Shown here: positions 55,880 to 64,000 of the stretch, one piece after another
Layout: the number at the start of each line of letters is the position of its first letter
Position numbering within the stretch: the first letter of the stretch is position 1
Source of the DNA: Nesterenkonia aurantiaca
GTDB taxonomy: Bacteria; Actinomycetota; Actinomycetes; Actinomycetales; Micrococcaceae
Assembly: GCF_004364585.1 (NCBI RefSeq)
Contig: NZ_SOAN01000004.1
Coordinates: forward strand, 1 to 64,000
DNA: 64,000 nt
Direction: 5' to 3'
Notes under the pieces: generated by a model
What the model saw: only the letters and a program-made list of their open reading frames with translations
Database searches by the model: none
What the model was told of the DNA's origin: nothing
Made by a program: the position numbers and the translations under genes

Positions 55880-56815
55880 TCACTTCTGTGACCCTTCGTG
55901 GCCGAGGACGGGCCGTCGATCCGACTCCTCGGGGTCTGCGAGGAGCAGTCGCGGAAGACCCTCCGGGAGTTCCTCGATGGCCCCGACCCCGGCCCACCAG
56001 GCGCCCAACTGGTGGTCCACCGACTCAGGCGTGAACGGGTCCAGTCCGCCGCCGTGATAAGGGGTCAGTTCACTGAACCAGAGGTCGCCGTCGAGGTTAT
56101 AGAAGTCGACTCGCATGGAGGCATAGCCCGCCCCGAGCGTCTCAGCCGCGCGGACCATCTCCTCGAAGTTCTGGGGTCTCGGCGAGACCGTCCCCCGGGG
56201 CGCCCCATTCCTGATATCGAGCGGCTCCCACTCCCGGTTGTAGAAGACCGCGCGGAGACCATCGGTGAATCGCCCCTGATAGGTGAGCACGAGCTTCAGC
56301 TCTCCATGGAAGACAAACATCTTGAAGTCAGCCAGCGGCCGCCCGGAACCGATACGAGGTTCTACGATCAGTTCTCGTCTGGCGGCGGTGTAGGCCCACT
56401 CCCCTACGGCTATCCGGTCGAACGGACGCAGCCACCCTCGCGTGACCTCTCGCAGCTCCCCCAAGGTGGTGCTGGGGTCGCCGAAGTGCACGGCATTGCT
56501 GCCGTGATTCGGCTTGATGACCCAACTCTCCGGCAGGCTCGAGAGGTCGAGCTGGCTCAGGTCAGTGCCCCGCCAGAGGGTCTCCGGTACCTTGATCCAG
56601 GGGGTGTGCGCAGCGGCGTATTCCTTCATGGCGCGCTTGTCGCAGGTCCACGCGATCTCTGGACTGCGGTCTTGGAGCATCCGCTGGGTCAGGAATTCGC
56701 TGAACCGGGTGGGGTCCTTGAAGTCACCCCGGCGCCGGTAGCACCGCAGGTACATGATCTGCCGCAGGAAGGTGTCCGGCAGGGGGATCAGCAGGCGGCG
56801 AAGTGATGGGCGCAT
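55880..56815 (-). CDS. TupA-like ATP-grasp protein, copy 2
   Basis: 311 residues, clearly paralogous to copy 1 along its whole length; well over half of the aligned residues are identical by eye. FKDPTRFSEFLTQRMLQDR, WTCDKRAMKEYAAAHTPW, then WVIKPNHGSNAVHFG (K101; normal glycine loop) and MRVDFYNLDGDLWFSELTPY. The motif set looks complete, so this is the likely active ATP-grasp ligase. The start ATG at 56815 is 5 bp after the flippase stop. Confidence 0.88.
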   Translation of the reverse strand: MRPSLRRLLIPLPDTFLRQIMYLRCYRRRGDFKDPTRFSEFLTQRMLQDRSPEIAWTCDKRAMKEYAAAHTPWIKVPETLWRGTDLSQLDLSSLPESWVIKPNHGSNAVHFGDPSTTLGELREVTRGWLRPFDRIAVGEWAYTAARRELIVEPRIGSGRPLADFKMFVFHGELKLVLTYQGRFTDGLRAVFYNREWEPLDIRNGAPRGTVSPRPQNFEEMVRAAETLGAGYASMRVDFYNLDGDLWFSELTPYHGGGLDPFTPESVDHQLGAWWAGVGAIEELPEGLPRLLLADPEESDRRPVLGHEGSQK

Positions 56816-56820
56816 CGTGA

Positions 56821-58392
56821 TTACCTTTCAAGGGTGACAGGCTGCTGAGCACCTGCAGGTGCTGAGATGAGGTCGAAGGAGTCGGAATCAGGTCCGGAGG
56901 CGGCTGCGCCGTGTCCGGAGGGGGCTGCGCCGTGTCCGGAGGGGGGCGGCGAGCTCGATGGGGTGCCGGGCTCGCGGAGGATGCGGGAGGCCATGACCAG
57001 GCCGGGAATCACCTGGGCGATCACCACGCCCACGGCCATCGAGAGGCCCGGGGCGGCTGCTCCGAGTCCCAGCCGGATGCCCAGCAGGGTTCCTGGCACC
57101 ACGAACGCGAGCAGGCACAGCGACATCGCGGCCTGCCGCCAGAATCCGCTGCGGTCGGTGAACAGATTCACCTGGGTCAGGTGTGCGGCCTGTGCCGCCA
57201 GCGCTGCTCCGAGTCCGAGCACCACGCCCCAGGAGGGCACCAGACTGCCGCCGGTCACGAGACCTGCCACGGGGCGGGCGAAGACGATGTAGCCCACGGC
57301 TGCCCCCACGCCCAGCCCGGTGAGCATCAGGTTGGCTCGGAGCCACAGCTCCGGTCCGGGATCGACCGCGAACCGTGGCCACAGCACCGTGGCGGCCATA
57401 TAGAAGACCGAGTAGATCGGCATGTACAGCTGCAGAGCGATGGCATACTGACTCAGCTCCAGCGGGGACCCGGCGGCGGCGAGGACGAGTCGGCCGTGCT
57501 GCTCGGAGAGCACCATGCCGGCCGTGGCCAGCAGCACCGGGAGCCCGCCGAAGAGGATGAGTCTGATGGAGGTGCTCTCGGTGAGCTCTCTGCGGCGCCG
57601 ACGAGACTCCTCCGGCTCGGAGCGCTCATGGAGCTCGGAGGGTGTGGGGTTCTCCGGCTGGTGGGCGGGGGCAGGGATCCCGCGGATCCCGATGCGAGGG
57701 TGCAGGAAGGCCAGATAGCCGCAGAGACCGAGGAAGCTCAGCGTGCTCAGCGGCAGACCAAGCGCCAGCCAGGCCACGGGCACCCCCAGCTGGCCGAGCG
57801 TGAAGACCGCCAACAGGTTTCCCACCGAGGGCAGCAGGCCCAGCAGCACGAGCACATCCGAGCGGTCCCGGCCCACCAGCACCCGCTCGGCGAGGCCCAG
57901 CGGGAGGCTCAGGAAGAACACGCCGAGCACCAGGCTCATGACCAGATCCACGTCGGGGGCCAGCGCCTCGGGGACGTCGAAGACTCTGGACCAGAACCCA
58001 TAGATCCCACTCAGCGCCGCGACCGTGGCACCGAGGAGTCCCACTGCGAGCAGCACCAGGGCGGTGCGCCGAATCAGGGCTCGAAGTCCCTGCAGCGCCC
58101 GGGTCGAACCATCGGCCCGGGCCGCCGCGCGGGCGACGGCCGCGCCCATGCCGAGGTCTGCGAACGGGAGCGCGAGCTGGAGCTGCGCGACCAGGGTGAT
58201 GAACCCGAAGGCGAGCACCCCCGCATAGTGCACGGTGAGACCCGCCGTGGTCAGGGCGCAGAGTGCGCTGATCGGCAGCACCGCGACGCGCAGACCGGCG
58301 GTGCGCACGAACATCGCGGTCCAGCTCCGCTGCGGCCCCGGGTGCGGCACCGCTGAACCCCGGGATGCTCGGGCAGCCCTGTCTTCAGCCAT
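56821..58392 (-). CDS. Wzx-type polysaccharide flippase (MOP superfamily)
   Basis: A 523-residue membrane protein with about 12-14 hydrophobic segments, for example VAVLPISALCALTTAGLTVH, GFITLVAQLQLALPFADLG, TALVLLAVGLLGATVAAL and GVVLGLGAALAAQAAHL. A polar charged loop (residues ~250-275, SEPEESRRRRRELTEST) divides the halves. It flips lipid-linked repeat units across the membrane. The C-terminus is a cytosolic Ser/Gly/Ala tail ending in QQPVTLER. The start ATG at 58392 overlaps the glycosyltransferase stop by 8 bp. Confidence 0.86.
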   Translation of the reverse strand: MAEDRAARASRGSAVPHPGPQRSWTAMFVRTAGLRVAVLPISALCALTTAGLTVHYAGVLAFGFITLVAQLQLALPFADLGMGAAVARAAARADGSTRALQGLRALIRRTALVLLAVGLLGATVAALSGIYGFWSRVFDVPEALAPDVDLVMSLVLGVFFLSLPLGLAERVLVGRDRSDVLVLLGLLPSVGNLLAVFTLGQLGVPVAWLALGLPLSTLSFLGLCGYLAFLHPRIGIRGIPAPAHQPENPTPSELHERSEPEESRRRRRELTESTSIRLILFGGLPVLLATAGMVLSEQHGRLVLAAAGSPLELSQYAIALQLYMPIYSVFYMAATVLWPRFAVDPGPELWLRANLMLTGLGVGAAVGYIVFARPVAGLVTGGSLVPSWGVVLGLGAALAAQAAHLTQVNLFTDRSGFWRQAAMSLCLLAFVVPGTLLGIRLGLGAAAPGLSMAVGVVIAQVIPGLVMASRILREPGTPSSSPPPSGHGAAPSGHGAAASGPDSDSFDLISAPAGAQQPVTLER

Positions 58393-59341
58393 GTCCGCGG
58401 ACCTGCAGCATCCCGGACATGGCGACCACGACGGCGGCCGCGTGTGGGCGAGCGCGCAGGCATTTCACCAGCTGACGCACTCCTTGGTTCCAGGCCCCGG
58501 AGGCGAACGCGTCCCGCGCGACCACCGAGGCTCGGAAGTCCGCACCGGAGCGTTCGGAGACGGTGGTGCCGATCGAGTCGATCCAGCGCGAGCTGGCCTT
58601 CCAGTCGGCGCTGCGCGAGATCGAGCCCACGCTGCCCTGATGCACCCGGACCAGGACTTCGGGCAGCATCGTCAGGGACTTGCCGGCTGCGTCCAGCCGA
58701 GCCAGCCAGTCCCAGTCCTGGTGCCTGCTCAGCTCCTCGTCCCAGGGGATCTGCAGTGCGGTCGCCCGGCTGCACAGCAGCGAGGAGGTCTGCATGAAGG
58801 TGCGGCGGAGTCGCAGCGTGGAGCGGTCGAGGATGTAGTCCACCACTGCCTCCGCGTCCTGTCCCTGGCCCTGATAGAGCCGCTCCGGGACCACCCGGCT
58901 CGAGGTCCCGACGAGCAGCGCACGGGAGGTGACCACGGTGTTCTCGTCGACCATCGCCATCTGCAGGGCTGCCTTCTCGGAGACCCACTCATCGTCGTCG
59001 TCGAGGAAGGCCACATGCGTGGTGCCGGCGCTGCGCACCCCGAGGTTGCGCGCACCGGCGGCCCCGAGCCCTCCTGGGGTGGGGACCAGGATGTGCGGCA
59101 GGCCCTTGAGCAGCGTCTCGACGCGCCCGGCGTCCTCGGGCCGGTCCAGGACCACCAGAGCCGTGGTGTCGAAGGACTGACGCAGCACCGAGGCGACGGC
59201 GCGCTTGAGGGAACGTCGTCCCACGGTGGGAATGACGGCGGTCAGGGACGGGGCGTGCGCAGGGGCCGGGCCTGCTGCCAGCTCGGCGTCGAAGCTCGCG
59301 ACCTTCCCGGCCTGAACCCTGGAGGGGGTGTCGATGCTCAT
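58385..59341 (-). CDS. Glycosyltransferase family 2
   Basis: A 318-residue GT-A enzyme, likely adding one sugar to the lipid-linked unit. SLTAVIPTVGRRSLKRAVAS is the N-terminal Rossmann segment, GGLGAAGARNLGVRSAGTTH follows, and VAFLDDDDEWVSEKAA is the DxD-type metal motif. DWDWLARLD carries the ED-like catalytic acid region. The start ATG at 59341 overlaps the preceding stop by 1 bp. Donor and acceptor are unknown. Confidence 0.9.
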   Translation of the reverse strand: MSIDTPSRVQAGKVASFDAELAAGPAPAHAPSLTAVIPTVGRRSLKRAVASVLRQSFDTTALVVLDRPEDAGRVETLLKGLPHILVPTPGGLGAAGARNLGVRSAGTTHVAFLDDDDEWVSEKAALQMAMVDENTVVTSRALLVGTSSRVVPERLYQGQGQDAEAVVDYILDRSTLRLRRTFMQTSSLLCSRATALQIPWDEELSRHQDWDWLARLDAAGKSLTMLPEVLVRVHQGSVGSISRSADWKASSRWIDSIGTTVSERSGADFRASVVARDAFASGAWNQGVRQLVKCLRARPHAAAVVVAMSGMLQVRGHG

Positions 59342-60084
59342 CAGGCCCTCCACATCAGCAGCGCGGCGAGCTTCATGGGCTCCAACAGATAGCGTCCGGC
59401 GAGCCTCCGCGGGTCTGTGGCCAGGCGCCACGCCCACTCCAGCCCCATCGCGCCGAGCCGGCGAGGGGCGAGGGACTGCGTGCCGCCCAGCTGGTCCAGC
59501 GCGCCGCCCACCGTGGCGATCACCGGGACGTCCACGCGTGAGGCGAGCTCGTCGGCGATCCGCTCCTGCAACGGCATGCCCATGCCGATCAGCAGCACCT
59601 GCGGGTCGTGCTCCCGGATGCTGGCCGCGACCTCTTCGAGGTTCTCCGCGCGCCAGGGGTCACCGGGGATGGCCTGCCAGTCGACCGCGCCGTCCAGGGA
59701 GCGCAGATGCTTGCGCACCGCTGCGCTCGCGGCCGGCGTTCCCCCGAGCAGAGAGACGCGTTGGATCCCCTCAAGCTCCGCCAGGCCCTCCACCCAGTCG
59801 GTGGAGCCGATCCGGTGCTCGGTGCGCAGCGGCACCCGGAGCCCGATCCGCATCAGGGCCAGCAGCGGCATGCCGTCGACGACGACGGCGCCGGCCCGGT
59901 CGTAGAAGTCGCGGAACTCCGGCAGGTTGTGCCAGAGGTAGACGGAGTGCAGGTTGTGCCCGGCGACGAGCATCCGACGGTGCTCGCGGGCGGCGTCGCG
60001 GATATGGGCCAGCAGCTCCTCCCTGCGCAACGGAGTGACGTCGACGTTGAGCAGCGGAACGTTCAAGGACGGGATGACAGTCAT
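59341..60084 (-). CDS. WecG/TagA/CpsF family glycosyltransferase
   Basis: 247 residues of the GT26 type, in other systems N-acetylmannosaminyl or similar transferases. LVAGHNLHSVYLWHNLPEF and AVVVDGMPLLALMRIGLRVP (conserved DGMP) are the N-terminal signatures, RVSLLGGTPAASAAV the nucleotide region, and PQVLLIGMGMPLQERIADEL and VIATVGGALDQLGG the C-terminal ones. The start ATG is at 60084. It lies 148 bp downstream of the Wzz/BY-kinase gene. Confidence 0.9.
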   Translation of the reverse strand: MTVIPSLNVPLLNVDVTPLRREELLAHIRDAAREHRRMLVAGHNLHSVYLWHNLPEFRDFYDRAGAVVVDGMPLLALMRIGLRVPLRTEHRIGSTDWVEGLAELEGIQRVSLLGGTPAASAAVRKHLRSLDGAVDWQAIPGDPWRAENLEEVAASIREHDPQVLLIGMGMPLQERIADELASRVDVPVIATVGGALDQLGGTQSLAPRRLGAMGLEWAWRLATDPRRLAGRYLLEPMKLAALLMWRA

Positions 60085-60232
60085 CTCAGGTCTCCTCAGG
60101 AATGGATCGATGGTGCAGGGGGCGAGGCCGGTGGAGCCGTGCTGGATCACCTGACCGGGGGTGCAGCAGTCGGGATCGGCCGCCTTCGAAGGCAGCGGCG
60201 GGGCCCGGAGTCGGAGCAGCCATGAAGACAGA

Positions 60233-61807
60233 TCACGTCCTGTCCTGAGGCAGCGAGAAGATGTGCGCGCTGCGCGGGGCAGCCTCGGAGAGCGCCAGGG
60301 TGCCGTCAGGGAGCCGACGTCGTCGCGCCCAGGAGAGTCCGGAGGCGCGGGCGCTCAAGTTCCGCCCGGGCTCGTGGGGACCTGCATCGGGTCCGGGTCC
60401 GGCATCACGACGTCGCCGGCGTGAGCGCGAAGACCGAGGGTCTCTCAGGCTGTCAGGTCCGCGCAGCGGAACCCCGGTGAAGACCACCCCGACGAGTCGA
60501 GCGCGGGCGCGGGTCAGCAGCTCAAGTCCGGTGCCCAACTGTGCCCGCGTGACCTCGCCGTAGCGCGCCACCAAGATCACACCGGTCGTGATCTGAGCCA
60601 GCAGCGCCGCATCGGATTCGTTCAGCAGCGCTGGCGTGTCGATCACGGTGACGTCGTAGGTCTCGGCGCAGCCCTCGAGCAGTGCCGCCATGGCGTCGAG
60701 GTTGGCGGGTTCCAGGCCCTGGACCGTCCCCCGTCCACCCGGGAGGATGTCGAGACCCGGTTCGGCCTCGGTGATGACCACATCTTCGAGGTACGCCCGT
60801 CCAGCAAGTACTTCGCTCAACCCTGCCGGGGTCAGATCGGTCAGCTGGCCTGCCCCCGGGGTCGTGGCCCGAAACCAGGACACCAGGTCCGGGTTCGTGA
60901 AGTCCGCCCCGATCAGCAGGGTGCGGCGATCCGCGTCCACCAGGGCTCGAGCCAGATTCACGGCCACGCTGGTGCGACCCTCCTGCTCCACGGCGCTGGT
61001 GATCACATAGGAGCTCGGGGTGCCTGGTGGCTTGCCGAACATCAGGCGTCGGCGCATCTCCCGGAAGGGTCCCGTGGCGTCAACGGACCTGGGATCCCGG
61101 CGCCGCTTCTCCCAGCGCCCCGCAGGTGCGCGCCGGATGACACCGATCAGCGGCGCTGCGGTGAGGTCCTTGAGATCCTGCGGAGTCCTGACGGAGGTGT
61201 CGCGGGCTTCCCGCAGGAATGCCAGGGCAAGGCCCAGGAGAAGACCGAGTGCCAGGCCCGTGCCCAGCGTGATCTCCGGCCGCGGGCTCTGCGGACGCAC
61301 CGGTGCTTCGGCTTCCTGAACCACTGCCAGTTCGACGCGGGCCTCGCCCTCGGAGGCTGGGCCATCGCCTGGACTCTCGATCTCGGTGACCAGGGCTCGA
61401 AGACTGGTGACCGTCGCGCCGGCGAGGTCCGCGGCCGCCTGGGCCTCCCCGGCAGATGCGGTGATCCTCACCAGCGAGGTGCCGCTGGGAACCGTGGCCT
61501 CGATGTCCTCGGCGAGCTCGGCACTGGAGGTTGGCAGCCGCAGTGCCTCGATGACAGGGCCCAGCACGGCCGGTGTTGTGACCAGGTCCGCATAGGTCTG
61601 GGTCCGCTGTGCAGCAAGGGCGCTGCCCTGGGGAAGCTCCTGCGAATTCTCCCCCGTGGCGGCCGAGACATAGATCGTGGTGGTGGCCTCGTAGACGGTC
61701 GGCTGCCAGGCGTAGACGCCGACCGCCACGGCGGCGGCGAGGAGCAGCGTGAGCAGGATGGAAGCCCATCGACGGCGGGCGATCCGCACAGAGTCATGCA
61801 TGGTCAT
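60233..61807 (-). CDS. Wzz/BY-kinase-like chain-length protein with altered P-loop
   Basis: A 524-residue fusion of a chain-length determinant and a CpsD/CapB-like ATPase. Membrane helices are at about 15-33 (WASILLTLLLAAAVAVGVYA) and 181-198 (GTGLALGLLLGLALAFL), with an outer domain in between. The cytosolic half has VEQEGRTSVAVNLARALV in the Walker A position, TLLIGADFTNPDL in the A' position and DVTVIDTPALL as Walker B. Canonical proteins have GK(S/T) and DAD; here R278 and G300 stand in those places. No C-terminal tyrosine cluster is seen; the tail is Arg/Ser-rich. Start is taken as the ATG at 61807, with alternatives at 61816 (TTG) and 61801. Confidence 0.85.
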   Translation of the reverse strand: MTMHDSVRIARRRWASILLTLLLAAAVAVGVYAWQPTVYEATTTIYVSAATGENSQELPQGSALAAQRTQTYADLVTTPAVLGPVIEALRLPTSSAELAEDIEATVPSGTSLVRITASAGEAQAAADLAGATVTSLRALVTEIESPGDGPASEGEARVELAVVQEAEAPVRPQSPRPEITLGTGLALGLLLGLALAFLREARDTSVRTPQDLKDLTAAPLIGVIRRAPAGRWEKRRRDPRSVDATGPFREMRRRLMFGKPPGTPSSYVITSAVEQEGRTSVAVNLARALVDADRRTLLIGADFTNPDLVSWFRATTPGAGQLTDLTPAGLSEVLAGRAYLEDVVITEAEPGLDILPGGRGTVQGLEPANLDAMAALLEGCAETYDVTVIDTPALLNESDAALLAQITTGVILVARYGEVTRAQLGTGLELLTRARARLVGVVFTGVPLRGPDSLRDPRSSRSRRRRRDAGPGPDAGPHEPGRNLSARASGLSWARRRRLPDGTLALSEAAPRSAHIFSLPQDRT

Positions 61808-62155
61808 GAGGGACAACTTCCCGGTGCAAGGTCAGTGGTCACCGGGCAGACGCCCCTGGAACGGAGGGGCGCCTGTCACGGTGCACTGCTCACGCTAGGC
61901 CGGGAGGTGGGTCCCGCATCACAGTGGTGGGCGAACCCCCGCAGGGACTACGTGGGAACCCCCGTGATTCCCCGTGGTGGGATTCGCGTCCAGGTCAGCC
62001 AGGGCACGGCACAGCAATCCAGCGCTGCGGCGGAGCCAGCCCAGGCGCTGTCGCGGAGCCAGCCCGGCCGCTGCGGCGGAGCCAGCCCAGGCGCTGTCGC
62101 GGAGCCAGCCCGGCCGCTGCGGCGGAGCCAGCCCAGGCGCTGTCGCGGAGCCAGC
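61808..62155. other. Upstream region of the polymer operon
   Basis: About 350 bp between the LuxR-type gene and the Wzz/BY-kinase gene. 61900-61990 holds a run of ggt/ccc-rich imperfect repeats (ccccgtg at 61961 and 61970 region, with gtggg on the other side) that could be protein-binding sites. From 62024 the stretch is filled by the 23-bp array. No gene is supported. Confidence 0.4.
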
Positions 62156-62161
62156 TCAGGC
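62024..62161. repeat. 23-bp tandem array (6 copies) reaching into the stop of the LuxR-type gene
   Basis: Six contiguous 23-bp units at 62024, 62047, 62070, 62093, 62116 and 62139, in two alternating forms that begin gctgcggcgg and gctgtcgcgg, so the larger period is 46 bp. All share ggagccagcc. The stop codon of the LuxR-type gene (62156-62158) lies in the last unit. Confidence 0.95.
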
Positions 62162-64000
62162 GCTGCGCAGACCGTCCTCGGCCTCGTCCTGGAGCATCCG
62201 ACGCAGCGCATGACGCGAGTCCAGCGCGAGCTTTCCCAGCGCGTTCGCCACGTGGTACTCCACGGTGCGCACCGAGAGGACGAGCTCCTCGGCCACGTCC
62301 TTATTGGACAGACCGTGCCCGACCATCAGCGCGATCTCCCGCTCGCGGGCGGTGAGCGCGGCCAGCGCGAAGCGCGCCTTGGAGCTGAGTCCTGCGGGCA
62401 GGTCGATCATCCTCACGCGTCCCACGGCACCTGGGAGTGCGCCCCCCTTGCGCAGCGTCCGGAAGACCTCATCGGCCTGATGGAAGAGCCCCTCCGCCCC
62501 GCACCCCTGGAACATGGACCCGGCCCAGAGCACCCATTCAGAGCTCTGCTCGACCTTCTCCTGCAGTGAGTCCATGCCGAGCACCACGCACTGCGCCAGG
62601 TCCAGTGCGAGGAGTCCGCGGTAGATGCTCAGCGCTCCGCCGTCACCGGAGACCTGGCTGGATTTCAGCGCCGGGATCCCGGAGACCGTGGTCATCGCCG
62701 CGCTGAGGTGTTCATAGGCTGTGACGTGTTTTCCGGCCCCCATGGCGGCCAGTCCGCGCAGGTGACGCAGCACGTAGTCGCGCTGTGCGGCGGAGGAGTG
62801 CTCATCAGCACGAACCTTGGTGATCAGTGCCGGCAGCGCCTGGGCCCGGCCGCTGTGGAACAGCGAGCGGCCGAGCAGCACTGCAGGGGTGATCGCGCGG
62901 GACCAGATGTTGAGCTCGGCCTGCAGCCCGAGGACGCTGCTGATCACGCGCTCATGGTCCTGGGCGCACGTGGCCCCCCAGGCCTCGACGAATCCTCGGC
63001 CCGCGCGCCCGAGACTGGTGTCGGTCATGCGATGGATGTGTGCGCGCAGGTCGAAGGGCCAGTTCTGCCCCTCCCGCTCCCCGCGCGCCGCGGGCACCAG
63101 GTGGGCAGCGTTGAACGCCACCGGTGCCAGGTTGTCTTCGCTGATGTCCAGCACCTCCGCGGCGGCCGACTCGGCGAACCCCTGGGCCTCGCTCCACATC
63201 CCGGCCTCGAAGAGCAGGTAGGTGAGATGGATCTCGGCGTGCGCCAGTGCGCGACGATTTCGTCCGGGCCAGTTCTCGACGGCGGAGATCAGGTCCGAGT
63301 AGGCCTCGGAGAGGTGACCGGTGGTACGCAGCAGTGCGCCGCGCGCAACCAGCAGCACCAGCTGCGCAGACTCCGTGCCGGGAATCTGGCGAACCTCGTC
63401 GAGGAGCACCTCGACCTCCTGGGAGAACAGCTCGGGCTCAGCGGCATCCATGCCCTCCAGCAGTCGCCAGAGCTGCAGGCTGACCCGCAGTCCACGTGTC
63501 TCCGCCAGCAGCTGCTCGGGCGTAGCCATCCGGATGCGCAGGGTCGGATCCCCGGCTTGGAGGCGTTCTTCGAGCAGCTGCAGCACCTCGACGGTTCGTT
63601 CAGCGATCTTGAAGAGCTGCCAGTAGGATCCGCGGAGACCTGTGGTGCGCGAAGCGCTCAAGACCGTGTCGGCATAGCACAACAGTGCCTTCGGCGAGGC
63701 CTCCTCCAGACCGGCGCCGCCGGCCAGAAAGCCCAGTGTGCTCTGCAGATCTCCGCGCATCAGACTCTCGCGGGCCAGGATTCCGCGGCGCAGCACCGGA
63801 TGCACGTTCTCGTGGCTCTGCGCCCAGCTGGTCGTCGAGTCGATGGCGAACCGGGTGCCGGCGCGCATCGCGGCAAAGGTCAGGGCCTCCAGGGTGTCCC
63901 CTGATCGGTCCACCTCGAAGGCGAGCCGGCTCAGCTCGAGGGTCTCGGCATGATCGCTGGTCCGGCTCGCGGTGCGCGCTGCGTCCGTGAGCGCTGCAAC
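62156..64000 (-). CDS. LuxR-family transcriptional regulator, 5' end outside the window
   Basis: The frame stays open to the window edge, so the start lies beyond position 64000; at least 614 residues are present. The C-terminal ~65 residues are a LuxR-type HTH (LTAREREIALMVGHGLSNKD, VAEELVLSVRTVEYHVANAL). The rest is helical with TPR/MalT-like character (for example FKIAERTVEVLQLLEERLQA, YSDLISAVENWPG). It is on the same strand as and upstream of the polymer operon, which makes it a candidate regulator. No upstream ATPase motif is seen in the visible part. Confidence 0.85.
   Translation of the reverse strand, partial: VAALTDAARTASRTSDHAETLELSRLAFEVDRSGDTLEALTFAAMRAGTRFAIDSTTSWAQSHENVHPVLRRGILARESLMRGDLQSTLGFLAGGAGLEEASPKALLCYADTVLSASRTTGLRGSYWQLFKIAERTVEVLQLLEERLQAGDPTLRIRMATPEQLLAETRGLRVSLQLWRLLEGMDAAEPELFSQEVEVLLDEVRQIPGTESAQLVLLVARGALLRTTGHLSEAYSDLISAVENWPGRNRRALAHAEIHLTYLLFEAGMWSEAQGFAESAAAEVLDISEDNLAPVAFNAAHLVPAARGEREGQNWPFDLRAHIHRMTDTSLGRAGRGFVEAWGATCAQDHERVISSVLGLQAELNIWSRAITPAVLLGRSLFHSGRAQALPALITKVRADEHSSAAQRDYVLRHLRGLAAMGAGKHVTAYEHLSAAMTTVSGIPALKSSQVSGDGGALSIYRGLLALDLAQCVVLGMDSLQEKVEQSSEWVLWAGSMFQGCGAEGLFHQADEVFRTLRKGGALPGAVGRVRMIDLPAGLSSKARFALAALTAREREIALMVGHGLSNKDVAEELVLSVRTVEYHVANALGKLALDSRHALRRMLQDEAEDGLRSA

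Noticed and set aside
56911-58356. A 481-codon plus-strand frame over the flippase
   Set aside because: The opposite frame encodes membrane segments typical for Wzx; this one is Gln/Glu/His-rich without domains.
62024-62161. 23-bp repeats considered as a CRISPR array
   Set aside because: Units are contiguous with no unique spacers, and no cas genes are present.

Overview
The window is high-GC, gene-dense DNA that reads as an actinobacterial chromosome. Several conserved actinobacterial markers are present: SepH, DUF3000 next to RNase D, the DUF3159/DUF3710/dut/DUF3093/DUF4193 block, DUF3099, DUF5998, and GTG/TTG starts. The oleA / fused oleBC / oleD cluster points to Micrococcaceae (Micrococcus, Kocuria, Arthrobacter, Nesterenkonia and relatives). 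The genus cannot be fixed from sequence reading alone.

Region 1-3042 is an accessory edge. It holds the 3' remnant of an IS3-family transposase, an unrecognised protein whose frame begins inside the IS end, a short tandem array, a nucleoside 2-deoxyribosyltransferase/TIR-like protein, and about 740 bp without a convincing gene. Region 3043-13187 is core metabolism: RNase HI, Nif3-like protein, msrA-cysK-cysE, nitronate monooxygenase, gnd, PPK2, ZapE, a rhodanese sulfurtransferase and SufE. Region 13132-26360 holds an alpha/beta hydrolase, msrB, threonine aldolase, DUF3000-rnd, a FadB-type beta-oxidation protein, a Rieske lipoprotein, dxs and aconitase. Region 26488-35207 is the conserved actinobacterial block: RNA methyltransferase, DUF3159, DUF3710, dut, DUF3093, DUF4193, sepH, a phosphodiesterase-like protein and DUF5998. 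Region 35249-40120 is the long-chain olefin cluster. Region 40119-53244 holds a GNAT/acyl-CoA ligase fusion, parC, a BlaI/M56 pair, two SDR genes, DUF3099-small protein-SURF1, an ABC-F protein and an orphan ECF-type ATPase.

Region 53309-64000 is an exopolysaccharide/cell-surface polymer cluster, all on the minus strand: a 5'-truncated LuxR regulator, Wzz/BY-kinase-like protein, WecG/TagA-type and family 2 glycosyltransferases, a Wzx-type flippase, two TupA-like ATP-grasp ligases that look like a tandem duplication, and an initiating phosphoglycosyltransferase. The gene set suggests a Wzx-type polymer that may be decorated with amino acids. No Wzy polymerase lies inside the window.

The least expected signal is structural. 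Four unrelated genes have short tandem arrays lying across their stop codons (1063-1126, 9586-9666, 53281-53312, 62024-62161). A fifth repeat lies across a start codon (7801-7848) and creates two six-codon ORFs chained by ATGA overlaps into the main gene. Other points worth checking are the flippase 3'-end remnant between the two ATP-grasp genes, the altered Walker motifs of the BY-kinase-like protein, and a probable leaderless start for oleA.
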